From: Candidatus Homeothermus arabinoxylanisolvens | GTDB lineage: Bacteria; Bacteroidota; Bacteroidia; Bacteroidales; Muribaculaceae | DNA: 64,000 bases | Assembly: GCA_001689405.1 (NCBI GenBank) | Contig: LUJO01000036.1 | Coordinates: forward strand, 1 to 64,000 | Direction: 5' to 3' | Shown: positions 8,288 to 16,365 of the stretch, in pieces | Position numbering within the stretch: position 1 is the first letter of the stretch | Layout of the letters: every line of letters begins with the position of its first letter | Notes under the pieces: generated by a model | What the model saw: the letters and a program-made list of their open reading frames with translations, nothing else | The model's database searches: none | Told to the model about the DNA's origin: nothing | Program-made: the position numbers and the translations under genes

Positions 8288-9157
8288 ATGGAGAAAAAAG
8301 ACAAGAATACGGCCATTTTACTGATGCATTGCCCCGATCAGCCGGGCATTATTGCCGTCATAACCGAATTTATTGATGTCAATGGAGGCAACATCGTATA
8401 CCTCGACCAGTATGTTGACAGAATAAACGGTATATTTTATATGCGTGTGGAGTGGGAACTCGACAACTTTATAATCCCTAAAGACAAGATAGGAGAGTAT
8501 TTTGACACGCTGTATGCAAAACGTTATAGCTTGAACTACTCATTGAAATTCTCCGAGAAGCGTCAGCGTATGGCCATCTTTGTCAGCAAGATGTCGCACT
8601 GTCTTTATGACATTCTGGCCCGTTATATATCGGGAGAATGGGACGTCGAGATACCTGTCATAATAAGCAATCACCCTGATCTTGCTGTTGTGGCAAAGCA
8701 GTTTGACATACCGTTTGAAGTCATACCTATAACCAAAGAGAACAAGGAGGTCATGGAGGCCCGGGAGTTTGAGATACTGGAGTCTTATAATATTGATTTC
8801 ATTGTCCTTGCCCGCTATATGCAGGTGCTGTCGGAAGATTTTATCCGACGCTATCCCCACCACATAATAAACATACACCATTCGTTTCTGCCCGCGTTTG
8901 TCGGGGCCAAGCCGTATCATGCGGCTTACGACCGTGGAGTAAAACTTATCGGAGCGACAAGCCATTATGTGACTCCTGATCTTGACGCCGGCCCTATAAT
9001 TGAACAGGATATAACCCGTGTAACCCATAAGGACACCGTAGCCGATCTTGTAAAGAAAGGCCGTGACCTTGAAAAAATAGTGCTGTCAAGAGCCGTAGAG
9101 AAGCATATACAGCGCAAAATACTGACTTATAACAATAAAACCATCGTTTTCAGCTAA
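8288..9157 (+). CDS. purU: Formyltetrahydrofolate deformylase
   Basis: Hydrolyses 10-formyl-THF to THF and formate, balancing one-carbon pools. An N-terminal ACT domain (CPDQPGIIAVITEFI, from residue 15) is followed by a formyltransferase-fold hydrolase domain. The latter carries N195-I-H-H198 in NIHHSFLPAF and the conserved Asp segment in HYVTPDLDAGPIIEQ. Length (289) is normal. hisH starts one base after the stop. The link to histidine synthesis is sensible: HisH/HisF release AICAR, whose return to purines consumes 10-formyl-THF. Confidence 0.95.
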   Translation: MEKKDKNTAILLMHCPDQPGIIAVITEFIDVNGGNIVYLDQYVDRINGIFYMRVEWELDNFIIPKDKIGEYFDTLYAKRYSLNYSLKFSEKRQRMAIFVSKMSHCLYDILARYISGEWDVEIPVIISNHPDLAVVAKQFDIPFEVIPITKENKEVMEAREFEILESYNIDFIVLARYMQVLSEDFIRRYPHHIINIHHSFLPAFVGAKPYHAAYDRGVKLIGATSHYVTPDLDAGPIIEQDITRVTHKDTVADLVKKGRDLEKIVLSRAVEKHIQRKILTYNNKTIVFS

Positions 9158-9158
9158 G

Positions 9159-9749
9159 ATGGATGTCGCGATAATAAAATATAACGCTGGAAACAACTTT
9201 TCGGTCATGTGCGCGTTAAAACGCCTTGGCGTCGATGCCGTGCTTACTGATGACAAGGATGTCATAACAAATGCGCCGAAAGTCATATTTCCCGGAGTAG
9301 GTGAAGCGGCGTCGGCCATGTCCTATTTGAAAGCTAACGGTCTTGACCGTGTTATCAGGAGTTTACGCCAACCGGTTCTCGGCATATGTATCGGACAGCA
9401 GCTGTTATGCCGCCATTCCGAGGAGAATGATGTAGAATGTCTGGGTATATTTGACGCTGACGTACGGCGTTTTGAAGCACGTACACCCTGTGACAAGATA
9501 CCGCATATGGGCTGGAATACGGTCCATCTATTGCGAGACGGCATTGTATCACGACAGCTTGACGGAGAATATGTATATTACGTACACAGTTATTACGTGC
9601 CTGTCGGACCCGATACGGACGCCGTCACGGATTACATATTGCCTTTCAGCGCCTCAATGCACAAAGACAACTTCTACACCACGCAGTTTCACCCGGAAAA
9701 GAGTGGTGGAGTGGGCGAACTCATACTAAAAAACTTTCTGGAGCTATGA
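9159..9749 (+). CDS. hisH: Imidazole glycerol phosphate synthase, glutaminase subunit HisH
   Basis: Class I glutamine amidotransferase supplying ammonia to HisF. The nucleophile Cys77 lies in GICIGQ, and the His178/Glu180 pair lies in QFHPEKSG. The 196-residue length is normal. The start follows the purU stop directly and the 3' end overlaps hisA by 4 nt, so translation is probably coupled. Confidence 0.96.
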   Translation: MDVAIIKYNAGNNFSVMCALKRLGVDAVLTDDKDVITNAPKVIFPGVGEAASAMSYLKANGLDRVIRSLRQPVLGICIGQQLLCRHSEENDVECLGIFDADVRRFEARTPCDKIPHMGWNTVHLLRDGIVSRQLDGEYVYYVHSYYVPVGPDTDAVTDYILPFSASMHKDNFYTTQFHPEKSGGVGELILKNFLEL

Positions 9750-10468
9750 TCGACATAATACCTGCGATTGACATAATAGACGGTAAATGCGTGCGGCTTA
9801 CAAAAGGCGACTATGGACAGTCGCGTGTCTATAGCGATAATCCGCTTGACGTGGCCCGCGGCTTTGAGGATGCCGGTTGCCGTCGGTTGCATCTTGTCGA
9901 CCTTGACGGGGCCAAATCGCATCATGTCGTCAACCATGCCGTGTTGGAACGGATCGCATCGCACACCGGGCTTATAATCGATTTCGGTGGCGGTGTCAAG
10001 ACCGATGAAGACATAAGGATAGCTTTTGACAGTGGCGCATCAATGGTTACCGGAGGAAGTGTGGCGGTAAATCAACCCGACACATTCGAGCACTGGCTGA
10101 CAACTTACGGTTCTGACAGAATCATACTTGGAGCCGATGCTCGTGACGGCAAGATAAGTACATCGGGATGGCAACACGACTCAGAGATGGAATTAATACC
10201 GTTTATACGTTTTTATAGCGAAAAAGGCGCCACACAAGTTATATCTACCGATATAAATGTCGACGGCACACTATCAGGTCCGTCAATTGGCATGTATAAG
10301 CGGATTTTGAACGAGCTTCCGTCAATGTATGTTATTGCAAGCGGCGGAGTCGGCTCAATGTCCGATATAGACGCCCTGAATGAAGCCGGTGTCCCTGCTG
10401 TAATAGTCGGTAAAGCCTTCTACGAAGGGCGTATGACATTAAAAGATATTGAACGCTGTAATTATTAG
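9746..10468 (+). CDS. hisA: ProFAR isomerase (phosphoribosylformimino-AICAR ribotide isomerase)
   Basis: TIM-barrel isomerase of step four of histidine synthesis. The expected catalytic Asp pair is D9 (PAIDIIDG) and D131 (LGADARDG), and phosphate-binding Gly loops (FGGGVKT, ASGGVGS) are present. 240 residues, normal. It overlaps hisH by an ATGA junction and lies 6 nt before hisF. Confidence 0.96.
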   Translation: MIDIIPAIDIIDGKCVRLTKGDYGQSRVYSDNPLDVARGFEDAGCRRLHLVDLDGAKSHHVVNHAVLERIASHTGLIIDFGGGVKTDEDIRIAFDSGASMVTGGSVAVNQPDTFEHWLTTYGSDRIILGADARDGKISTSGWQHDSEMELIPFIRFYSEKGATQVISTDINVDGTLSGPSIGMYKRILNELPSMYVIASGGVGSMSDIDALNEAGVPAVIVGKAFYEGRMTLKDIERCNY

Positions 10469-10474
10469 ATTGTT

Positions 10475-11233
10475 ATGCTTGCCAAGCGCATTATACCATG
10501 TCTTGATGTAAAAGACGGCACTACTGTCAAAGGTGTGAACTTCGTCAATTTCCGCGAAGCTGGCGACCCTGTGGAACTCGGCCGGCGTTATAGCGATGCC
10601 GGTGCCGACGAGTTGGTGTACCTTGACATAACCGCCTCCCATGAAGGCAGGCGTACATTTATCGAGCTTGTAAAACGTGTGGCTTCCGCTATAAATATAC
10701 CGTTTACTGTCGGAGGAGGCATTTCTGATATAGCCGACGTCGAAAAACTGCTTGACGCAGGTGCCGACAAGATATCCATAAACTCTGCGGCTATACGTAA
10801 CCCCGGTCTGATTGACGCGATTGCCGCCCGTTTCGGCTCACAGGTATGTGTCGTGGCTATTGATGCTAAAACGACAGCCGACAATGATTGGGTATGTTAT
10901 CTTAACGGTGGCCGCATACCTACCGACAGGACCTTGTTTAAATGGGCTAAAGAGGCGCAGGAAAGAGGAGCCGGCGAGATACTGTTTACAAGCATGGATC
11001 ACGACGGAGTAAAATCAGGATTCGCTAATGATGCATTGGCGGCATTGAACGACATATTGTCGATACCGGTCATAGCTTCCGGCGGAGCCGGTGATTACAA
11101 GGATTTTTATGACGTATTCACGAAAGGGAAAGCCGATGCGGCTCTGGCGGCAAGTATATTCCATTTCAACGAGATTCCGGTAGACAGACTGAAAAGATAC
11201 TTGAATGAACGAAATATAACTGTAAGATTATAA
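10475..11233 (+). CDS. hisF: Imidazole glycerol phosphate synthase, cyclase subunit HisF
   Basis: TIM-barrel cyclase that takes ammonia from HisH and yields imidazole glycerol phosphate plus AICAR. Catalytic Asp11 (PCLDVKDG) and Asp129 (VAIDAK) are visible, as are phosphate loops VGGGI and ASGGAG. The 252-residue length is normal. hisIE follows after 14 nt. Confidence 0.97.
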   Translation: MLAKRIIPCLDVKDGTTVKGVNFVNFREAGDPVELGRRYSDAGADELVYLDITASHEGRRTFIELVKRVASAINIPFTVGGGISDIADVEKLLDAGADKISINSAAIRNPGLIDAIAARFGSQVCVVAIDAKTTADNDWVCYLNGGRIPTDRTLFKWAKEAQERGAGEILFTSMDHDGVKSGFANDALAALNDILSIPVIASGGAGDYKDFYDVFTKGKADAALAASIFHFNEIPVDRLKRYLNERNITVRL

Positions 11234-11247
11234 TAAAAGACACAAAT

Positions 11248-11847
11248 ATGGCAGACTTGGATTTCGATAAGCTAAACGGTCTTATCCCTGCGATTATTCA
11301 GGACGCAAGGACGAAAAACGTACTTATGCTCGGTTTTATGAACGAAGAGGCATATGACAAGACCGTAAAGACGGGAAAAGTGACATTTTTCAGCCGCACT
11401 AAAAATCGGCTGTGGACTAAAGGTGAGGAAAGCGGACACTTTCTGAATGTTGTGTCGATACAGGTCGACTGCGACCGCGATACGTTGTTGGTTTCGGTCA
11501 ACCCGGTAGGACCTACATGCCATAAAGGTACCGACACCTGCTTCGGAACTTCCAACGATGCCGGAGTCGAATTTCTGCATTACCTTCAAGAGTTTATCAT
11601 AAAGCGCCATGAAGAGATGCCTGAAGGCTCCTATACGACCTCCTTATTCAAAAAAGGCGTGAACCGTATGGCGCAAAAGGTAGGCGAAGAGGCCGTCGAG
11701 ACAGTGATAGAAGCGACAAACGGCACTGACGACAGACTCATATATGAAGCATCGGATCTGATCTATCACCTTATTGTATTGCTGACATCCAAAGGTCACC
11801 GTATCGAGGAATTGGCGGAAGAACTGGCCAAACGTCATAAAGAATAA
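11248..11847 (+). CDS. hisIE: Bifunctional phosphoribosyl-AMP cyclohydrolase / phosphoribosyl-ATP pyrophosphatase
   Basis: Fusion enzyme for steps two and three of histidine synthesis. The N-terminal HisI domain (roughly 1-105) has the metal-binding signature CDRDTLLVSV...GPTCHKGTDTCF. The C-terminal HisE domain (roughly 110-199) has the MazG-like helical signature KVGEEAVETVIEA and ASDLIYHLIVLL. 199 residues, normal for the fusion. hisG, hisD, hisC and hisB are not in this window, so the pathway is split between loci. Confidence 0.96.
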   Translation: MADLDFDKLNGLIPAIIQDARTKNVLMLGFMNEEAYDKTVKTGKVTFFSRTKNRLWTKGEESGHFLNVVSIQVDCDRDTLLVSVNPVGPTCHKGTDTCFGTSNDAGVEFLHYLQEFIIKRHEEMPEGSYTTSLFKKGVNRMAQKVGEEAVETVIEATNGTDDRLIYEASDLIYHLIVLLTSKGHRIEELAEELAKRHKE

Positions 11848-11852
11848 CTTCG

Positions 11853-12524
11853 ATGAAGATTGTCGATTACAAAAAAGTGGAGATTCTCCGTAAGGAACAT
11901 GTCGTGCTTAAGGATGTGAACCTTGAGATTGAGAGCGGGGAATTTACTTACATAATAGGCCGGGTAGGAAGCGGTAAAAGCAGCCTGCTCAAGTCAATGT
12001 ATGCCGAAATTCCTATCGAAATGGGAGAGGCACATGTATTGGACTATGATCTGATGAACATCAGGCACAAGATGATCCCTATGCTGCGCAGAGAGATAGG
12101 CATAGTTTTTCAAGACTTCCAGCTCCTTACTGACCGCAGCGTCTATGACAACCTGCTGTTTGTGCTTAAAGCTACAGGATGGAAAAACAAGACCGACATG
12201 GACGACCGCATAGAGGGAGTGCTCAAAGAGGTTGGCATGCTGACGAAATCATATAAGATGCCACATGAATTGTCGGGCGGTGAACAGCAGCGCATCGTGA
12301 TTGCCCGCGCTTTGCTCAACAAGCCTAAACTTATTCTTGCCGATGAACCTACCGGCAACCTTGATCCGGCAACCGGAGAGCAGATTGTGCGTTATCTTCA
12401 TGATATAGCCAAAGAGGGGACTGCGGTTATTATGGCAACCCATAATCTAAGCTTTGTAGAGCAGTTTCCCGGACGTGTATTACGTTGCGATGACAAGCAT
12501 TTAATTGCGCCTCAATTAGATTAA
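11853..12524 (+). CDS. ftsE: FtsE-type ABC ATPase
   Basis: Cytoplasmic ABC ATPase resembling FtsE, which with FtsX activates septal peptidoglycan hydrolases. Walker A GRVGSGKSS begins at residue 37, the signature is LSGGEQQR, Walker B is LILADEP and the switch His lies in ATHN. At 223 residues it is a stand-alone ATPase. It starts 5 nt after hisIE with no separate promoter, so it is read through from purU-his. No ftsX lies next to it; the partner must be elsewhere. A LolD/MacB-type role cannot be fully excluded. Confidence 0.82.
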   Translation: MKIVDYKKVEILRKEHVVLKDVNLEIESGEFTYIIGRVGSGKSSLLKSMYAEIPIEMGEAHVLDYDLMNIRHKMIPMLRREIGIVFQDFQLLTDRSVYDNLLFVLKATGWKNKTDMDDRIEGVLKEVGMLTKSYKMPHELSGGEQQRIVIARALLNKPKLILADEPTGNLDPATGEQIVRYLHDIAKEGTAVIMATHNLSFVEQFPGRVLRCDDKHLIAPQLD

Positions 12525-12539
12525 TTGCCGCGTTTTTTG

Positions 12540-12547
12540 TACTTTTG
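12540..12547 (+). promoter_or_regulatory. Candidate -7 element of lysC-lysA
   Basis: TACTTTTG matches TAnnTTTG and sits 36 nt before the lysC ATG. No good TTTG is found at the right distance upstream. Confidence 0.4.
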
Positions 12548-12583
12548 TGAAATTTTACTAACATTATTGATAAATTACGTATA

Positions 12584-13906
12584 ATGAAAGTTCTGAAATT
12601 TGGAGGTACCTCCGTGGGATCGGCCCAAAGATTTAAAGAAGTTGCGAAACTCGTTACCGAGCGCGGACGTAACATTGTTGTCCTTTCGGCAATGTCGGGT
12701 ACCACTAACACGCTTGTTGAAATATCTGATTATCTGTACAAGAAAAATGTCGACGGAGCCAAGGAGACGGTAAATCAACTTGAAGCCAAGTACATGCGTA
12801 CAATCGACGAGCTTTACGAAACTCCCGCATCAAAAGAAGAGGCAATTCGTGAGGTAAAGGGCTGTTTCAACTACATACGTTCATTTACAAAAGACATCTT
12901 CACTCTGTTTGAAGAGAAGGAGATTCTTGCGCAGGGCGAACTGATGTCGACAGCCATGATGAATATCTATCTGCGGGAGAAAGGGTTGAACAGTGTGCTC
13001 TTGCCGGCACTGGACTTTATGCGTACCGACAAGAATGCAGAGCCTGACACTCAATATATCAAGCAGAAACTTTCGGCGCAGCTGGAGAAGCACAAAGATG
13101 CCGACATTTATATAACACAAGGCTATATATGCCGCAATGCATATGGCGAGATTGACAACTTGCAGCGTGGCGGAAGCGACTATACGGCATCATTGATAGG
13201 TGCTGCTATAAATGCCGAAGAGATTGAGATATGGACAGATATCGACGGCATGCACAACAACGATCCCCGCTATGTTGACAATACTGATCCGGTACAGGAG
13301 CTACATTTCGAAGAAGCTGCCGAGCTCGCTTACTTCGGTGCAAAAATACTGCATCCTACATGTATTCTGCCGGCAAAATTAAACAACATACCGGTCAGAC
13401 TGCTTAACACCATGCAGCCCGATGCTCCCGGCACTCTCATACACAATGTACAGACGGCACGTACCATCAAAGCCGTTGCGGCAAAAGACAACATCACCGC
13501 TATAAAGATTAAGTCGGGCCGCATGCTTCTTGCTTACGGTTTCCTCAGAAAAGTATTCGAGGTGTTCGAGACTCATCAGACTTCTATCGACATGATTGCC
13601 ACTTCGGAAGTCGGTGTTTCGCTTACCATCGATAATGAACGTAATCTTAGCGCAATACTTGACGACCTGCGTAAATTCGGCACTGTGACCATTGATAAGG
13701 ACATGGTCATAATATGTGTGGTAGGTGATCTCGAATGGCAGAACCGCGGCTTTGAGGCTGAAGCCCTCGATGCATTGAAAGAGATACCCGTAAGAATGAT
13801 ATCGTATGGCGGAAGCAACTACAATATTTCGTTCCTTGTCAGAAAAGAGGACAAGATAAAAGCGTTAAACCTTCTAAGCGACCGATTGTTTAAAAATAAA
13901 CAATAA
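12584..13906 (+). CDS. lysC: Aspartate kinase (monofunctional)
   Basis: Phosphorylates aspartate, the first step toward lysine/DAP, threonine and methionine. The N-terminal amino-acid kinase domain starts with K5-F-G-G-T-S10 and includes RGGSDYTASLIG and EIWTDIDGM. C-terminal tandem ACT domains (roughly 310-440, with TSEVGVSLTID) should give feedback control. At 440 residues with no homoserine dehydrogenase domain, it is monofunctional. lysA follows after 10 nt, pointing to a lysine/DAP-directed isoenzyme. Confidence 0.95.
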   Translation: MKVLKFGGTSVGSAQRFKEVAKLVTERGRNIVVLSAMSGTTNTLVEISDYLYKKNVDGAKETVNQLEAKYMRTIDELYETPASKEEAIREVKGCFNYIRSFTKDIFTLFEEKEILAQGELMSTAMMNIYLREKGLNSVLLPALDFMRTDKNAEPDTQYIKQKLSAQLEKHKDADIYITQGYICRNAYGEIDNLQRGGSDYTASLIGAAINAEEIEIWTDIDGMHNNDPRYVDNTDPVQELHFEEAAELAYFGAKILHPTCILPAKLNNIPVRLLNTMQPDAPGTLIHNVQTARTIKAVAAKDNITAIKIKSGRMLLAYGFLRKVFEVFETHQTSIDMIATSEVGVSLTIDNERNLSAILDDLRKFGTVTIDKDMVIICVVGDLEWQNRGFEAEALDALKEIPVRMISYGGSNYNISFLVRKEDKIKALNLLSDRLFKNKQ

Positions 13907-13916
13907 CGATCTGTTT

Positions 13917-15062
13917 ATGACTGAATTCCCGTTAAAGGAGTTTGCTTCGATTAAAACTCCTTTTTATTACTATGACAAGAAATTGCTTGTCGCTACACTT
14001 GATGCTATAAAAAAGGCCTCACCTGAGGAAGAGTATCACGTACATTACGCTATAAAGGCCAATGCCAATCCGGAGATATTGAAATATATTTCCGAGGCCG
14101 GATTTGGCGTCGATTGTGTCAGTGAAGGTGAGATACGTGCGGCACTCAAAGCCGGATTTCCCGCGTCAGGCATAGTATTTGCCGGAGTGGGTAAGAGTGA
14201 CAGCGAGATTGACTTTGCGCTTGACAACGATATTGCATGCTTTAATGTTGAGTCGCTGCCCGAATTGCAGCTTATCGAAGAGATGGCGGCCGACAAAAGC
14301 AAGATTGCAAACGTCGCGTTGCGTGTCAATCCCGATATCGATGCACATACCCACCATTACATAACCACCGGACTGGAAGAAAATAAATTTGGCATAGACA
14401 TGAAGATGCTTGACGAAGCCATTGCATATTGCGCAAAGCAGCCCAGTCTGCGTCTTATTGGCTTGCACTTCCATATCGGCTCTCAGATACTTACCCTCGA
14501 ACCGTTTAAGGTGTTGTGCGACCGCATCAGTCAGCTGGTTGACAAGTATAAAAGTCAAGGCATACATTTTGAAAGCATTAATGTCGGTGGCGGACTTGGT
14601 GTGGATTATGATAATCCTGACGCGAACCCGATACCCGACTTCAAAGCATATTTCGACATATTCCGCAACAATCTGAAATTGGAGCGTGGGACGCAGCTGC
14701 ACTTCGAACTTGGTCGCTCCATTGTGGCTCAGTGCGGCTCTCTTATCACGAAAGTTCTGTATGTCAAAGACGGGGTAAAAAAACGCTTTGTAATTGTGGA
14801 TGCCGGCATGACCGATCTTATACGCCCTGCTCTCTATCAGGCTCATCACAAGATACAGAACTTAACGAGTAAATACACCGAGAACGGAGTTTATGATGTA
14901 GTAGGACCTATATGTGAGTCCTCCGACTGCTTCGGCACCGACGAAACTCTTCCCATTACTCAGCGTGGCGATCTACTCGCTATTCGTTCAGCCGGTGCAT
15001 ATGGTGAAATCATGGCCTCGCAATATAATTGCCGCACTCTTCCCGGATCTGTTTTTAACTAA
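13917..15062 (+). CDS. lysA: Diaminopimelate decarboxylase
   Basis: PLP enzyme converting meso-DAP to lysine. The PLP lysine is K47 in HYAIKANANP. The barrel phosphate loop NVGGGLGVDY and the C-terminal active-site segment CESSDCFG are present. 381 residues, slightly short but complete. Cotranscribed with lysC and closed by a strong terminator 11 nt after the stop. Confidence 0.96.
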   Translation: MTEFPLKEFASIKTPFYYYDKKLLVATLDAIKKASPEEEYHVHYAIKANANPEILKYISEAGFGVDCVSEGEIRAALKAGFPASGIVFAGVGKSDSEIDFALDNDIACFNVESLPELQLIEEMAADKSKIANVALRVNPDIDAHTHHYITTGLEENKFGIDMKMLDEAIAYCAKQPSLRLIGLHFHIGSQILTLEPFKVLCDRISQLVDKYKSQGIHFESINVGGGLGVDYDNPDANPIPDFKAYFDIFRNNLKLERGTQLHFELGRSIVAQCGSLITKVLYVKDGVKKRFVIVDAGMTDLIRPALYQAHHKIQNLTSKYTENGVYDVVGPICESSDCFGTDETLPITQRGDLLAIRSAGAYGEIMASQYNCRTLPGSVFN

Positions 15063-15072
15063 GACACTATTT

Positions 15073-15117
15073 AACAACCGGCTGTAATAATATATCAAGC
15101 CGGTTGTTATTATTTTT
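15073..15117 (+). terminator. Rho-independent terminator after lysA
   Basis: Perfect 11-bp stem AACAACCGGCT (15073-15083) / AGCCGGTTGTT (15098-15108) with a 14-nt loop, followed by a T-rich tract. Confidence 0.88.
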
Positions 15118-15210
15118 GAAAATAATACAGTCCGGCAAGAACTATTAGTCCTATCGAATAAATCAATGAGTTAGCTCACAAAACTGTACCAATCATTAAT
15201 TCGTTTTATT

Positions 15211-15474
15211 ATGACTAAAAAAGGGATAGAACAGCAAAATATTGATACAATACATCTAATATCAATACTCTTCTTAATACTATGCCCGGTTATAGGTGTA
15301 TTTCCGCTGTATTTCGTTAATAAAGCAAGAAATAAATTTTCTGCAAACGATGACGATTTTTACGATTCATGGAATAGAGCAATCAGATGCCTGAAAATAA
15401 GTATGATTATATTTGCAGTTTTGTATGTAGCAATAGTATGCTTCCTTATCTTGTTATATAAAACTCAAATATAA
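15211..15474 (+). CDS. Small two-helix membrane protein, CD225/dispanin-like
   Basis: An 87-residue protein with two hydrophobic helices (roughly 15-36 and 60-82) joined by a short polar loop. The first helix ends in PLYFVNKARNKFSANDD and the loop reads FYDSWNRAIRCLKIS. This resembles the CD225/dispanin layout (helix, basic loop, AxKxA-like segment, helix). It is flanked by terminators on both sides, so it is a monocistronic unit. The function of bacterial members is unknown and the assignment is by pattern only. Confidence 0.65.
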   Translation: MTKKGIEQQNIDTIHLISILFLILCPVIGVFPLYFVNKARNKFSANDDDFYDSWNRAIRCLKISMIIFAVLYVAIVCFLILLYKTQI

Positions 15475-15480
15475 ATAATT

Positions 15481-15518
15481 AAAAGGGTGGCCTTTCAAAA
15501 TAATGGTCACCCTTTTTT
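15481..15518. terminator. Bidirectional terminator between the CD225-like gene and ahpC
   Basis: AAAAGGGTG(GCC) (15481-15492) pairs with (GGT)CACCCTTTT (15505-15516) with a 12-nt loop. A-rich and T-rich flanks on opposite sides allow use by both converging genes. Confidence 0.88.
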
Positions 15519-15527
15519 CGTAAGTTA

Positions 15528-16094
15528 TTAAATTTTGCCTACAAGCTCAATGCTGGGAGATAGGGTAGGCGCGCCCTTCTTCCATTTTGCCGGACAAACC
15601 TGCCCCGGATTATTGGCTACAAATTGAGCTGCTTCTACCTTACGTAACAATTCTGAAGCATCACGGCCGATACCATTGTCTTGAATTTCTGCAATTTTAA
15701 TAAGTCCTTGCGGATCAATGACAAATGTACCGCGATAAGCAAGAAAATCCTCTCGATTAAGCACACCGAAAGCTTCACTCAACATGCCGGTTTTATCGGC
15801 GATCATCGGGAACTTGATTTTTCTTATACTTTCAGAAGCATCAGCCCATGCCTTATGCGTAAACTGCGTATCAGTACTTACCGCATATACTTCAACTCCA
15901 AGTTCCTTGAATTTATCATAATTCTCGGCCATGTCTACCAATTCGGTAGGACATACAAATGTAAAATCGGCTGGATAGAAGAAAAATACTGACCATTTTC
16001 CTTCAATATCCTTGTTGCTTACCTCTATAAATTCACCGTTTTTATATGCGGGCAATTTAAACTCAATAATTTTACTGTTTACAATAGGTTCCAT
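15528..16094 (-). CDS. ahpC: Alkyl hydroperoxide reductase subunit C (typical 2-Cys peroxiredoxin)
   Basis: Peroxidase reducing H2O2 and organic peroxides. Peroxidatic Cys48 lies in YPADFTFVCPTE and resolving Cys167 in QVCPAKW. The C-terminal YF-like tail is absent or changed (ends IELVGKI). 188 residues, normal. It converges on the CD225-like gene and diverges from the HerA-like gene. ahpF, its usual reductase partner, is not next to it. No clear TAnnTTTG box was found upstream, which would fit activator-dependent expression, though this is only inference. Confidence 0.95.
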   Translation of the reverse strand: MEPIVNSKIIEFKLPAYKNGEFIEVSNKDIEGKWSVFFFYPADFTFVCPTELVDMAENYDKFKELGVEVYAVSTDTQFTHKAWADASESIRKIKFPMIADKTGMLSEAFGVLNREDFLAYRGTFVIDPQGLIKIAEIQDNGIGRDASELLRKVEAAQFVANNPGQVCPAKWKKGAPTLSPSIELVGKI

Positions 16095-16305
16095 AATTCT
16101 TTAAATTAGTTATGTTTATTTGAAACAATCTCTTACAGCAGTTAGTTATTCAAGACCTGATTAATAAACCATAAACCTCTTAAATAATGTCGGAAGGGGC
16201 GATATTTTCCATATATACTATTTAACATAATATCGGTTATGAGAAACATCACAAAGTGTTATTGGGGCAATAATCAGACGCTATTTCACGATAATACGCC
16301 TGCAA

Positions 16306-16337
16306 TTTCGATATTTCATTTTTTCTACGTAACTTTG
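16306..16337 (+). promoter_or_regulatory. Candidate promoter of the HerA-like gene
   Basis: TAACTTTG (16330-16337) as -7, with a weak TTTC (16306-16309) 20 nt upstream. The rest of the 271-bp ahpC/HerA-like intergenic region shows no gene. Confidence 0.45.
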
Positions 16338-16365
16338 TTATTAACCGAACATAATACTGAATCAA

